Under the pieces are notes generated by a model, which had not been told where the DNA came from, made no database searches, and worked only from the letters and a program-made list of their open reading frames with translations. Of a stretch of 56,422 nt of DNA, positions 7,376 to 15,681 are shown in pieces. Position 1 is the stretch's first letter. Every line of letters begins with the position of its first letter. The translations under genes and the position numbers were made by a program. Origin of the DNA: Sedimentisphaerales bacterium (lineage in GTDB: Bacteria > Planctomycetota > Phycisphaerae > Sedimentisphaerales > Anaerobacaceae); assembly GCA_016932835.1 (NCBI GenBank), contig JAFGCD010000113.1:1-56422 (forward strand), given 5' to 3'.

Positions 7376-8968
7376 ATGGGATTTGAACTTGATATTTTCA
7401 ACAGGGCCGGCGGCGGCGGCGGGCTTTCCGCGGACTACGTCGAGTGGCTCGTTGACGAACAGTCGGTGAATATCCAGAGGCACTTCGGCAGGCTGTGGGA
7501 TTACTACGCGAATCCTGCGGTGGATGCCTGCGGACTGGGGGCCTGCGAGCGGAAGGTCAGCGAGTCGGGGCGCTGCTACGTTCAGGCGCAGGAGTACGGG
7601 CTGCCGGCGCGGATAACCGGCCTGCTTGCCGGTGGCAACAGCGGACTTCTCGGCGCCCGGCCTGTCAAGGACATACAGCGCAAAGAAGTCGTAATCGAGA
7701 ACGATATAGCGTGGCGTGTAAATGCGGCTGTCGATTTTCTGTTCGGCAAGCCGGTTAGTTTTGTGTCTAAATCGCCGGACAAGCCAACAAGTGAAAAAAT
7801 TGAACGGATACTAAAGGCGCTGTTCGCGGCTAACGGCGGTATAAGCTTCTTTCAGGATATGGCAGTGCTCGGAAGCGTTTACGGCTTTGTCGATTGTTTC
7901 GTCAGGCCTGGCGACGAAATCACTTCACGCGCATTTCCCTCCTCCTCTTATTCGCAGTCTCACTCGAGCGGTCCCGGCAGCGGCGCAATCGCCGCCGGGG
8001 CCTTCGACGAGGTTCTGCGGCTGGCAGAGTCTATCGACCTTGAACTGGTCGAGGCGCCGAGAGCACTGCCTGTTCTGGATGAAGACGACTACAAGATTAC
8101 GAGATATTACGTGCAGCACTTCCTGCAGAAGCGAAACGCGCTGAGCAAGGCAAGCTCATTTCTCTCGCGGATACTGGCCGGAGGCAAAAGCCGAGTCGAT
8201 ACGCGGGCGACGGTTGCGGTGACGGAGATTACCTCGCCGGCAGGCTGGCAGAGATACGAGGACAAGAAGCTGGCAGCCTCCGGCGAGCTTCCGTGGGGCT
8301 TTCTGCCGGTGGTGCATATCCAGAATATCGCCCAGCCCTACTATTACGAGGGGCTAAGCGAGGTCGAGCCTTTGATACCCATGCAGGACGAGCTCAATAC
8401 CAGGCTCAGCGACCGGGCCAGCAGGATCACTTTCCAGTCGTTCAAGATGTACCTGGGCAAGGGGATCGAGGGTTTTGAGAATAAGCCTGTGGCGCCGGGG
8501 CGGATGTGGTACACGGACAACCCGGATGCCTGCATCGAGGAGTTCGGCGGCGACACGGCTGCGCCGAGCGAGCAGCTGCACATTTCGGAGGTGCGCGAGG
8601 CGATGGACAAGGCCAGCGGCGTGACGCCGGTTGTCGCCGGCATTCTCAAGGGTAAGGTCGGCAATCTCACCAGCGCGGTGGCGCTTCGGCTGACGCTGAT
8701 GGGCATGCTCTCGAAGAACGAGCGCAAGAAGTTCACTTACAGCGAGGGTCTCAAGAAGCTCTGCCGGATGGTCCTCTCGATGCTGGACGCTGCCGGGATT
8801 TTCAAGACCGCCGCCGCCGACAGGGACATCGACGTTGTCTTTCCGAACCCGCTGCCCGAGAACATGACCGAGAAGCTGCAGGAGGCCCGGATAAAGAAAG
8901 AGCTTGGCGTACCCGCCGAGCAGATACTCAGGGAGCTTGGGTACGAACAGATAACAGAAGACAGATGA
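7376..8968 (+). CDS. Phage portal protein (SPP1 gp6-like)
   Basis: About 530 residues. Portal proteins form the dodecameric DNA channel at one capsid vertex. Supporting features: N-terminal region with VDEQSVNIQRHFGRLWDYYANP, AWRVNAAVDFLFGKPVSFVSKS (typical of gp6-type portals), an aspartate/tyrosine-rich middle, HIQNIAQPYYYEGLSEVEPLIPMQDELN before the wing/stem region, and a helical C-terminal crown (NPLPENMTEKLQEARIKKELGV). Length is normal for the family. The ATG at 7376 has GGAG six bases upstream. The in-frame TTG at 7361 is less likely. It is the first gene of the cluster, and no terminase gene precedes it. Confidence 0.8.
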   Translation: MGFELDIFNRAGGGGGLSADYVEWLVDEQSVNIQRHFGRLWDYYANPAVDACGLGACERKVSESGRCYVQAQEYGLPARITGLLAGGNSGLLGARPVKDIQRKEVVIENDIAWRVNAAVDFLFGKPVSFVSKSPDKPTSEKIERILKALFAANGGISFFQDMAVLGSVYGFVDCFVRPGDEITSRAFPSSSYSQSHSSGPGSGAIAAGAFDEVLRLAESIDLELVEAPRALPVLDEDDYKITRYYVQHFLQKRNALSKASSFLSRILAGGKSRVDTRATVAVTEITSPAGWQRYEDKKLAASGELPWGFLPVVHIQNIAQPYYYEGLSEVEPLIPMQDELNTRLSDRASRITFQSFKMYLGKGIEGFENKPVAPGRMWYTDNPDACIEEFGGDTAAPSEQLHISEVREAMDKASGVTPVVAGILKGKVGNLTSAVALRLTLMGMLSKNERKKFTYSEGLKKLCRMVLSMLDAAGIFKTAAADRDIDVVFPNPLPENMTEKLQEARIKKELGVPAEQILRELGYEQITEDR

Positions 8969-8983
8969 CAGAAGGAGATATTT

Positions 8984-9505
8984 ATGTATGCGGTAGAATC
9001 GCAAGATGTACTGTCAGAGACAGAAGATATTTCGAGCGGTGAGGCTTCGCGGCTGGTTCCTGTAGCCGAGTCGATCCGCTATCGCAAGAGGGCGCAGAGC
9101 GCCGAGAAGCAGGTCGAGTCACTCGCCGAGCAGTTGGCCGAGGCGAAATCGCAGGCTTGCGAAGCGGCCGAGGAACTGGCCGAGATTCGCAGCGAGCACG
9201 AATTGATGCGCAAGCTCGCCTGCTGCGGCGCGCTGGACCTGGAGGCGGCGGTATTGATGGCCAAGGCCAGGATGCAGGGCCGCTGCGATGCGGATATCGA
9301 CGGTGTAATCGAGCAGTTGACCAGAGAAAAGCAGTATCTTTTCGCCCGGGGCCGGCGCGGTTCTGCGGCGAAGAAGACCTCCGGCGCCAGAGACAGATCG
9401 CAGGGCGGTCACGGCGCCCTGGAGAAGGTCGCCAGGAAGGCTGCTACGACTGGCAGCAGGGCGGACTTGCAGGAGTATCTGAGACTGCGAAGGAGTTTTT
9501 TGTGA
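8984..9505 (+). CDS. Putative phage scaffolding-type coiled-coil protein
   Basis: 173 residues, not recognised by specific motif. Residues about 35-75 form a strong Ala/Glu-rich coiled coil (SAEKQVESLAEQLAEAKSQ), followed by a helical segment and a basic, Gly/Ser-rich linker and tail. The position between portal and major capsid protein, the highly helical composition and the basic C-terminus fit a capsid scaffold. It has a good AGAAGGAGAT ribosome site and starts 15 bases after the portal stop. Assignment rests on position and composition. Confidence 0.5.
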   Translation: MYAVESQDVLSETEDISSGEASRLVPVAESIRYRKRAQSAEKQVESLAEQLAEAKSQACEAAEELAEIRSEHELMRKLACCGALDLEAAVLMAKARMQGRCDADIDGVIEQLTREKQYLFARGRRGSAAKKTSGARDRSQGGHGALEKVARKAATTGSRADLQEYLRLRRSFL

Positions 9506-9547
9506 AAAGAATGAAAAGATAAACTCTTGGAAATTAAGGAGAAGACA

Positions 9548-10702
9548 ATGGCATTTACAGGTAAAGCGACTTATTCAGCGGGCGCGACTCTGCCGGAACT
9601 GGCGGAGGACGTATCCGATTTGATCGGGATCATATCGCCCTACGAGACGCCCCTTCTCGACGTTCTGGGCGACCCGATGCGCGAGGCTATGAGCACTCAT
9701 CACGAGTGGCTTGAAGACGAGCTTCTTCCGAACAAGGATGCGATAAACGACGGCACGTTCGGCGATCCTGCGACGGATACGAGTTTCGTAGTCGATAACG
9801 GCGAGCGGTTTCGCGTCGGCGATCAGATTCAGGTTGCCGGTTCGGAGGAATTGATGCTCGTCACCGACGTCAGCAGCGATACTCTGACGGTCGTTCGCGG
9901 CTATGCGGGCACTACTGCCGAGGATCTTGCGGACAACCAGGTAATCAATATTCTGGGCAACGCCGCCCTTGAAGGGGCCGACAAGCCCGGCGCACGGTTT
10001 ACCAATCGCAGCCGGTGCGGCAACTATACGCAGATATTCACCAAGACGGTCGAGGTCAGCGGGACGGATATGGCCGCGAGCCAGCTCGGCCTTTCGGACG
10101 AGATGGACTTCCAGAAGCAGGAGCGGCTGCGCGAGATGCTGCGCGACCTCGAGAATACGGTAATCAACGGCGGCAGGCCCGCCAGCGACCCGCAGGGAAG
10201 CGGCTCGGTGCGAAGGTCGATGAAGGGCGTCATCCAGCACCTTGCGACGAACGTATTCCGCACCGGCGACAGTGGTTTTCCCAGCGGCGCCGACCTCGAC
10301 GAAGCCAAGATTAACTACGTGCTGCGGCGGATATGGGAAAACAGCAGCGGCAACGTCGATTTGATTGTCGTGGGCGGTTTCCAGAAGCGCAAGATCAATG
10401 CCTTCAGCGCCGAGAGCCGCACGTTCGGCGCCAACGACACGACGTTTACCGATATGGTCAGCGTCTATGAGAGCGATTTCGGCGTCTGCCGGATTGTGAC
10501 GACCCGGTGGCTTCCTCAGGATACGGCTCTGCTGCTGGATTCTTCGCGGCTAAACGTTCTGCCTCTGGCCGGCCGCAGTTTCCACTTCAAGCCTCTGGCC
10601 AGCAGCGGCGACTACGAGTGCGGCGAGCTTATCGGCGAGTACACGCTTGAGCTGAAGAACCAGGCCGCTCACGGCGTCATTCGTGACCTGAGCACGAGCT
10701 AA
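9548..10702 (+). CDS. Major capsid protein (SU10-type, DUF5309-like)
   Basis: 384 residues resembling SU10-type HK97-fold major capsid proteins: an N-terminal arm (SDLIGIISPYETPLLDVLGD), an inserted beta domain (about 75-140) with VGDQIQVAGSEELMLVTDVSSDTLTVVRGYAGT, FTKTVEVSGTDMAAS, a spine helix with LREMLRDLENTVINGG, then a P-domain part with VVGGFQKRKINAF and a C-terminal strand region (LELKNQAAHGVIRDL). The ATG at 9548 with AAGGAGAAGACA ahead is preferred over an ATG 7 codons upstream. It should be the most abundant product of the cluster. Confidence 0.8.
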   Translation: MAFTGKATYSAGATLPELAEDVSDLIGIISPYETPLLDVLGDPMREAMSTHHEWLEDELLPNKDAINDGTFGDPATDTSFVVDNGERFRVGDQIQVAGSEELMLVTDVSSDTLTVVRGYAGTTAEDLADNQVINILGNAALEGADKPGARFTNRSRCGNYTQIFTKTVEVSGTDMAASQLGLSDEMDFQKQERLREMLRDLENTVINGGRPASDPQGSGSVRRSMKGVIQHLATNVFRTGDSGFPSGADLDEAKINYVLRRIWENSSGNVDLIVVGGFQKRKINAFSAESRTFGANDTTFTDMVSVYESDFGVCRIVTTRWLPQDTALLLDSSRLNVLPLAGRSFHFKPLASSGDYECGELIGEYTLELKNQAAHGVIRDLSTS

Positions 10703-10930
10703 GCGATTTTTAGGGTACCTCGCTTTGCGTCCGTTTGGTCGGGATGCGTTCGGGCAGCGGCGGCTGTCCGGGCGCCGGTCCCGGCCGGGCGGGCCATACC
10801 CTTCAGGGTAATAAATTTCCGCGAGTGAGATTGTAAGAAAGTTGTTCTGAAGTTGCTTATCCGCCCCTGAGGGACAGGCGAGCGGACGGAAGGATTCAAT
10901 CTTGAGCACTATAGAAAGGAGCTGAATACG
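10703..10930 (+). other. 228-base gap after the capsid gene
   Basis: No convincing gene. It holds several short inverted repeats, for example TACCC-ttca-GGGTA near 10797-10810 and TCCGC...GCGGA near 10859-10895. These might set the ratio of capsid to downstream gene expression. It is the largest gap inside an otherwise tightly packed structural block. Confidence 0.4.
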
Positions 10931-11587
10931 ATGGTCGGTTTCTCCAGCGACGCAGATATTCTCAAGTATGAGCCGGCGCTTTTCGGCGAGCTGCATTTGC
11001 CCTGGCAGGTGATCTGTTCGGGCGACGGCGGCGAACTGGCCGGCACGACGTTCACCGATTCTGCGGGCAATTTCACCGGCGCGGGCGTTTCGAGCGGCGG
11101 GACGATCTACCTGCGGTCGGCGGACGGCTCGGTGGACGGCGTCTATGAGATAGTCTCGGTTGATTCGGCTGCCGAGCTTACGGTTTCGGTGCTTCGCTGC
11201 GATTGCGCCGATGAAGCGATAGCGCCTCCTTCGGGTTCGGACGTATCGTACCGCATAAGCACGCTGGCGCCGCAGGCCGGCGAGGCGGGTTTCGAGCTGA
11301 CCGAGTATTTCGGCGTCAGGCCGGGCAGCCCCGCTAGTGACATTTCCGTCGAGGACGTCCTGGATACGCAGGCATTGAGGCGGGCGTCGGTCTTTGCGGT
11401 TATCGCGCGCGTCTATGCGATGCTGGCCGGGCGAGGCGAGGACGAAATCTTCTGGAAGAAGAGCCTGCACTACCAGAAGCTCTTCGAGCGGGCGAGGGAG
11501 CGATGCAGATTCAGCGTCGATTCGGGCGGCGACGGGACGGCCGATGTCACGATGGTCGCCGCGTCGGGCAAGCTCGTTCGCGACTGA
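10931..11587 (+). CDS. Phage structural protein, possible head-tail connector
   Basis: 218 residues, not recognised by family. The N-terminal half is beta-rich and resembles the inserted domain of the capsid protein (GVYEIVSVDSAAELTVSVLR versus LMLVTDVSSDTLTVVRG). The C-terminal half is helical (LRRASVFAVIARVYAMLAGRG), then KKSLHYQKLFERARERCRFSVD. Adaptor proteins that dock under portals often combine such parts and lie right after the capsid gene. Good AAAGGAG ribosome site. Function inferred from position. Confidence 0.5.
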   Translation: MVGFSSDADILKYEPALFGELHLPWQVICSGDGGELAGTTFTDSAGNFTGAGVSSGGTIYLRSADGSVDGVYEIVSVDSAAELTVSVLRCDCADEAIAPPSGSDVSYRISTLAPQAGEAGFELTEYFGVRPGSPASDISVEDVLDTQALRRASVFAVIARVYAMLAGRGEDEIFWKKSLHYQKLFERARERCRFSVDSGGDGTADVTMVAASGKLVRD

Positions 11588-11634
11588 GGGTATTGCGGAA
11601 GGTAATCGGCGGTTTTTTTCAAAAGGGCAATCAC

Positions 11635-12009
11635 ATGGGCGTTACTCTTGATGGGCAAATCCTGTTCGGCGAGCATCAGCCGGACCTTGAAGCAGGCAGC
11701 TTCAGCAGGGATTCGATGGAACTGGTCGTGCCCGGGCTGGACGGAGTGCTGAGCATCGACCTGGGCGGACGCGGCAGGCGAATCAGGCAAAAGGGCGTGC
11801 TGCGGGCCGCGAGCAGAGCCCAATTGCAGGCGAAGGTCGAGGCTGTATCGGCTTTCATGGACGGCGGCACGCACGTCCTGGGCGCCGGCGACGGCAGGGA
11901 GTTCTGCGACGTTCGAGTGGACTCCCTGGAGTTGAGCAATGAACGGACCGGCGGAGGCGGAGTGTCAATCGACTATGAGATTACTTATATGCAGTTGAAG
12001 GCTCAGTAA
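11635..12009 (+). CDS. Small phage tail/structural protein
   Basis: 124 residues. The pattern (MGVTLDGQILFGEHQ, then VPGLDGVLSIDLG, RQKGVLRAASRAQL, ending in a strand YEITYMQLKAQ) is typical of small beta-barrel tail or baseplate proteins that measure or correct angular or offset values, but no family can be named. An upstream in-frame extension to 11503 overlaps the previous gene and has no ribosome site. The ATG at 11635 with AAGGGC before it is chosen. Ends 2 bases before the next gene. Confidence 0.5.
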   Translation: MGVTLDGQILFGEHQPDLEAGSFSRDSMELVVPGLDGVLSIDLGGRGRRIRQKGVLRAASRAQLQAKVEAVSAFMDGGTHVLGAGDGREFCDVRVDSLELSNERTGGGGVSIDYEITYMQLKAQ

Positions 12010-12011
12010 CG

Positions 12012-12788
12012 ATGGGACTGATAAAAAGCGGGATAGAATCTGTGCGGGCGGTCGAGCTGCCGGGCGGCATCGGCGCAGGCGGCGAATATGTTGCTGCCTG
12101 CCGGGCGGTCCTGGTGACCTGGCGGTCGTCGCTGGCGGGCAGGCTGCACCAGGTTTACGTCAACGGGCGCTACGCCGGGACAACGCTCGACAGCGAGCAG
12201 AGGCGGATGATTGTCCAGGCTCCGGGTTCTCTGCAGTCGGCGGTTCGGATCGAGGTCTTCGGCGTCGAGTCCGACCAGGCCGATACCGATTTCAGCGACA
12301 GCCTTACGCCGCTTTGCGCCGGCGGCGGGCGCGTGCGAATCGTCATCCTTCGCGGCCAGAATCTTCCCATAGACTCCGTCGCCGAGGTCTATTACGACGC
12401 GGGCAGCGGCGAGATCGACTACTCGCAGCCTTTGAGCGTCGAGCCGATTCGGATATGGCCGAGCCGGCTGGACAAGGCCGGCTTCGCAATGAGCAGATTC
12501 GGCGAAGGGGATTTCGGATACGACTCGGCAGCGGCGGTCGGCTTCGGAAAGGGCGTTTTCGGCAGCGGCCTGATCGGACTCGATGCCGACGCAATCGAAT
12601 GGCAAAGTCCGCCCATGGACGCGGGCATTTATCGATTCGCCGTTGTGGTGCGCGACTCGGCGGGCAATCAGAGCGCTGCGAGCGAAAGCGGCGAAGTCGT
12701 CGTGATACCGGCGGCAAGGCCTGCCGAAGAACTGAGCGTCTGTTCGTTCGACAAGTACACAAACACATTATTGCTGAGCGTTTCGTGA
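12012..12788 (+). CDS. Phage tail/appendage protein with Fn3-like module
   Basis: 258 residues, all-beta in appearance. Residues about 20-150 look like immunoglobulin/fibronectin strands with VYVNGRYAG, and VYYDAGSGEIDYSQPL then MDAGIYRFAVVVRDSAGNQS form a module that recurs in the C-terminus of the protein at 15682-17241 (VYHDSRSGQIDYDNPI, LEAGRYLFAVRAGDANG). Between the two halves is a Gly/Phe-rich linker (RFGEGDFGYDSAAAVGFGKGVFGSG). Likely a structural part of a tail or receptor-binding appendage. Weak ribosome site, probably translated by coupling with the preceding gene. Confidence 0.5.
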   Translation: MGLIKSGIESVRAVELPGGIGAGGEYVAACRAVLVTWRSSLAGRLHQVYVNGRYAGTTLDSEQRRMIVQAPGSLQSAVRIEVFGVESDQADTDFSDSLTPLCAGGGRVRIVILRGQNLPIDSVAEVYYDAGSGEIDYSQPLSVEPIRIWPSRLDKAGFAMSRFGEGDFGYDSAAAVGFGKGVFGSGLIGLDADAIEWQSPPMDAGIYRFAVVVRDSAGNQSAASESGEVVVIPAARPAEELSVCSFDKYTNTLLLSVS

Positions 12789-12809
12789 GGCAGTGACAAG
12801 GAGAGTGCA

Positions 12810-13598
12810 ATGGCAGAGGTTTATCCATCCGACAATGAGTTGCTGAACATACAATCCGACGGCGAAACCGGCGTCGAGTACATAGCGACGGGCACTGCGC
12901 CCTATTACCTGGAGTTTCGCAAGCTGCTGTACAGGCTGCTGCTGGCGAGCCGGCGAGCGAACGACCTGCGCGTGTATGACGAAAGCGGGCTGGATATCGG
13001 AGTTAAGCCTGGCAGGTTCTATGTCGCCACCGAGCTGATTACTTACGAGGGTTCTTCGGGCAACACGCTGGCCGGCGATAAGGACAGCATATACGTCTAT
13101 CTGGACGCCTCCGGCCAGCTGGTGACGGATGAATACGACGGCTTTCCGGATATGGCGGCGACGCCCCATGTTCGCCTGGCGACGGTGGCCACTTCCGCCG
13201 GCGATATAGACTCGATTACCGACTGCCGCGCAGGGCACAACATAGCGATTCCTTACCCGGCGGGCGGAATCAAGAAGGTGGTAGAGGCACACGACAGCGA
13301 CGATGCTCTCGCCGAAGCCGAATCCGGCAGCGTTCACAGCAACCTCGGCGCCACCGGCCTTGTCACGCTGACGCTTCCTGCCTCGGCTTCCGCCGGGACG
13401 CAGTTTACTTTTGCGGTGCAGGCCGCTTATGAGCTTCGCGTGGACCCCGGGGCCGCAGCGATTCGAGCGGATAGCGGGCAGACGGCGGGCAAGTACAAAT
13501 CCGCCGACGCCGTCGGGCAGAGCCTCACGCTCGTCGCAGATTCAAACGGCGACTGGGCGGCTGTCGCGGCCTGCGGGACGTGGACCGAAGAGGCGTAA
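12810..13598 (+). CDS. Phage tail-fibre-like protein
   Basis: 262 residues, beta-rich, with no catalytic motif. Middle part has PGRFYVATELITYEGSSGN and DKDSIYVYLDASGQLV, seen in tail-fibre or decoration proteins. The C-terminus (LVTLTLPASASAGTQFTFAVQAAYELRVDPG, SLTLVADSNGDWAAVAACGTW) matches a beta module common in phage fibres and prophage surface proteins. AAGGAG ribosome site at proper spacing. Likely surface-exposed and host-interacting. Role inferred. Confidence 0.5.
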   Translation: MAEVYPSDNELLNIQSDGETGVEYIATGTAPYYLEFRKLLYRLLLASRRANDLRVYDESGLDIGVKPGRFYVATELITYEGSSGNTLAGDKDSIYVYLDASGQLVTDEYDGFPDMAATPHVRLATVATSAGDIDSITDCRAGHNIAIPYPAGGIKKVVEAHDSDDALAEAESGSVHSNLGATGLVTLTLPASASAGTQFTFAVQAAYELRVDPGAAAIRADSGQTAGKYKSADAVGQSLTLVADSNGDWAAVAACGTWTEEA

Positions 13599-13647
13599 GC
13601 CAGAGTACAGACCGGCAGTATTGGACATTTGTCAAAGAGGAGCGAAT

Positions 13648-14754
13648 ATGTATCTTCCGGATTCAAGCCATATCAGGCACGTTGCCAAGAGCGGCAGCGA
13701 TTCCAACAGCGGCCTGGCGGGCCAGTATCCCGTCGATCTTGCCAACGACGCCAAGCTGACGATTTCGTCGGCGGTTTCCGCGGCGGCTGCCGGCGATACG
13801 ATTATCGTCTGGCCCGGCGACTATGCCGAGAATGTCAACTTCGCCGGCAAGGCCCTGACGTTGATCGGCGCAGGTAAGAGCAAATCGAGAATCGTCCCGG
13901 CGAGCGGTTCGGGCATCGTTGCCGCAGACGGCAGCGTCGTGCGAAATATCTCAGTCGAGGCCCTCGCTACAGGCGCAAAGGCGCTGGATTTATTCAACAA
14001 GGCGGACATTGTCGTCGAGGACTGCGATTTCTACGGCGCATACGGCGGCTTGTACGGCTACGGCGCCGAGAATGTTTTTCTGCGGGGCTGCACCATTCGG
14101 GGCAAACTCGGCGCCTGCAATTTCGCATCCGCCGGGAAGGTCGTCGTCGAAGGCTGCATTTTCATTGCCGACGGGACATATTCGACCTCCGCCGATTGCA
14201 TAGCGCTGCTCGGCACCGGCGACGGGGCGTACAGTAATTGCGTCTTCACGGCCCAGAGAGACGACACGAGCGACAAGGCAATCGGCGCGGCCTATTGCAC
14301 GTCGGCCAGCCGGGCCGTTTTCAGGAACTGCGTATTCGAGGCCGCCGGCGGCGGCGGGCATACAGGCCAGGCGTATGGGGTCCTCGTAAACAATCCCGGC
14401 GCCGCCGCGGTGCTCGATAATTGCGCGGTCAAGTGCTCCAGCGACAATGCGAGCGCAGGGCCTTACGATTTGTGGCAGGGCGACGGCAAGCTCGTCGTGT
14501 GCGGCTGTGCGTACGAGACAGCCGCCGGGACCATTACGCAAGGCGGTTCGGGCTGGGCCGGCGCGGTCGGCTCGCAGGTGGCCTCGGCCCTGGCCCAAGC
14601 GAGTCTCGACAAGGCCGCCAAGGTGCTCGTGAATAAGGCCGTCCAGAACAAGCTCACCGGAGCAATCGCATACTACGATGACGATGCCGAGGCGGTGATC
14701 CTGACGCACACGCCGACCGATTCCGAAGCAGCTATAACCAGAACGCCGAGCTGA
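13648..14754 (+). CDS. Right-handed beta-helix tailspike-like protein
   Basis: 368 residues with a parallel beta-helix pattern: repeated short strands and turns such as GDTIIVWPGDYAENVNFAGKAL, VVRNISVEA, IVVEDCDFYGA, NVFLRGCTIRG, KVVVEGCIF, AVFRNCVFEA, AVLDNCAVKC. This is the pectate-lyase-like/DUF1565-type fold common in polysaccharide-binding or -cleaving tailspikes. The final 60 residues are a helical linker (VASALAQASLDKAAKVLVNKA). GAGGAGCGAAT precedes the ATG at 13648. Catalytic residues cannot be picked from the sequence alone. Confidence 0.7.
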   Translation: MYLPDSSHIRHVAKSGSDSNSGLAGQYPVDLANDAKLTISSAVSAAAAGDTIIVWPGDYAENVNFAGKALTLIGAGKSKSRIVPASGSGIVAADGSVVRNISVEALATGAKALDLFNKADIVVEDCDFYGAYGGLYGYGAENVFLRGCTIRGKLGACNFASAGKVVVEGCIFIADGTYSTSADCIALLGTGDGAYSNCVFTAQRDDTSDKAIGAAYCTSASRAVFRNCVFEAAGGGGHTGQAYGVLVNNPGAAAVLDNCAVKCSSDNASAGPYDLWQGDGKLVVCGCAYETAAGTITQGGSGWAGAVGSQVASALAQASLDKAAKVLVNKAVQNKLTGAIAYYDDDAEAVILTHTPTDSEAAITRTPS

Positions 14755-14786
14755 GTTGCGGCGTTCGATGCTCAGGGAGATTATGA

Positions 14787-15182
14787 ATGGGAAGTTTCAG
14801 CGACTATCTGGAAGACAGGCTTCTGGACCATGTATTCGGCAAGGGCGATTACACGCCCGGCACAATTTATGTTGCGCTGTCAACGCAAGACCCGCTTGAC
14901 GACGGCTCCGGCCTGGCAGAGCCCGCCGGTAACGGCTACGCCAGGGTGCAAACGACGCCCGCTAAATGGAATCCGGCTTCGGGCGGCGCTATCGGCAACG
15001 CCGACGCAGTCACGTTCGGCGAGGCGACCGGCGACTGGGGCAATGTCACCCACTTTGCCGTCATGGATGCCTTATCGGGAGGAAATATGCTGGCCGGCGG
15101 CGCGCTGGCCGAATCGAGGTCTCTCGGCAGCGGAGACACTCTCGAATTCTCACCCGGCGGCCTGAACGTAACGTTGGATTAG
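14787..15182 (+). CDS. Phage tail fibre protein (gp80-like)
   Basis: 131 residues. The start FSDYLEDRLLDHVFGKGDYTPGTIYVALSTQDP, GYARVQTT, and WGNVTHFAVMDA are characteristic of small actinophage/prophage tail-fibre proteins of the gp80 type. In other phages they form part of the fibre or baseplate. Ends 20 bases before the next start. Confidence in the family is fair, in role moderate. Confidence 0.6.
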   Translation: MGSFSDYLEDRLLDHVFGKGDYTPGTIYVALSTQDPLDDGSGLAEPAGNGYARVQTTPAKWNPASGGAIGNADAVTFGEATGDWGNVTHFAVMDALSGGNMLAGGALAESRSLGSGDTLEFSPGGLNVTLD

Positions 15183-15202
15183 AAAAAAAAGGAGTATTCA
15201 TA

Positions 15203-15679
15203 ATGGCGGATATCAAGAGTAAGTACGCAGCCGCGGCGAGCATAACCATAAGCCTTGCCTCTCTGGCCGACGATGCAAAGCGTCAATCCGGCGCCATCGA
15301 CAACAGCGGCAATCTCTATCTGGACGCCCACGTGCAGTTGAAGGTCAAGACCGGCGCATCCGTCGGCGGCGACAAGGCCGTTTATGTCTATGCCTACGGC
15401 TCGACCGATTCCGGCGCGCTGGGCTATTCCGGGGGCGCATCGGGCAGCGATTCTGCATTCAGCGGCACGCTCGCCAATACCAGATTGATAGGCGTTATCA
15501 GTACGCCTGCGGCGGCGACGGCCTACGAGTCGGACCTCATGAGCGTGGCCGCGGCCTTCGGCGGTTCGTTGCCGGGCAAGTGGGGCGTCATAGTCGAGAA
15601 CAAAAGCGGCTCGGCCCTGGACACAACCGAAGCCAACCACGTCAAGAAGTTCGTCGGCATAGCCGCACAGTCGAGTTGA
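15203..15679 (+). CDS. Small phage structural protein
   Basis: 158 residues, beta-rich, Gly/Ser/Ala-rich. ASITISLASLADDAKRQSGAIDNSGNLYLDAHVQLKVKT and KAVYVYAYGSTD are repeated-strand patterns found in phage accessory virion proteins, and KWGVIVENKSGSALD near the end suggests a surface domain. The ATG at 15203 follows AAAAGGAGT and is clearly the start. The frame is open farther upstream but overlaps the previous gene. Not recognised by family. Confidence 0.5.
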   Translation: MADIKSKYAAAASITISLASLADDAKRQSGAIDNSGNLYLDAHVQLKVKTGASVGGDKAVYVYAYGSTDSGALGYSGGASGSDSAFSGTLANTRLIGVISTPAAATAYESDLMSVAAAFGGSLPGKWGVIVENKSGSALDTTEANHVKKFVGIAAQSS

Positions 15680-15681
15680 TT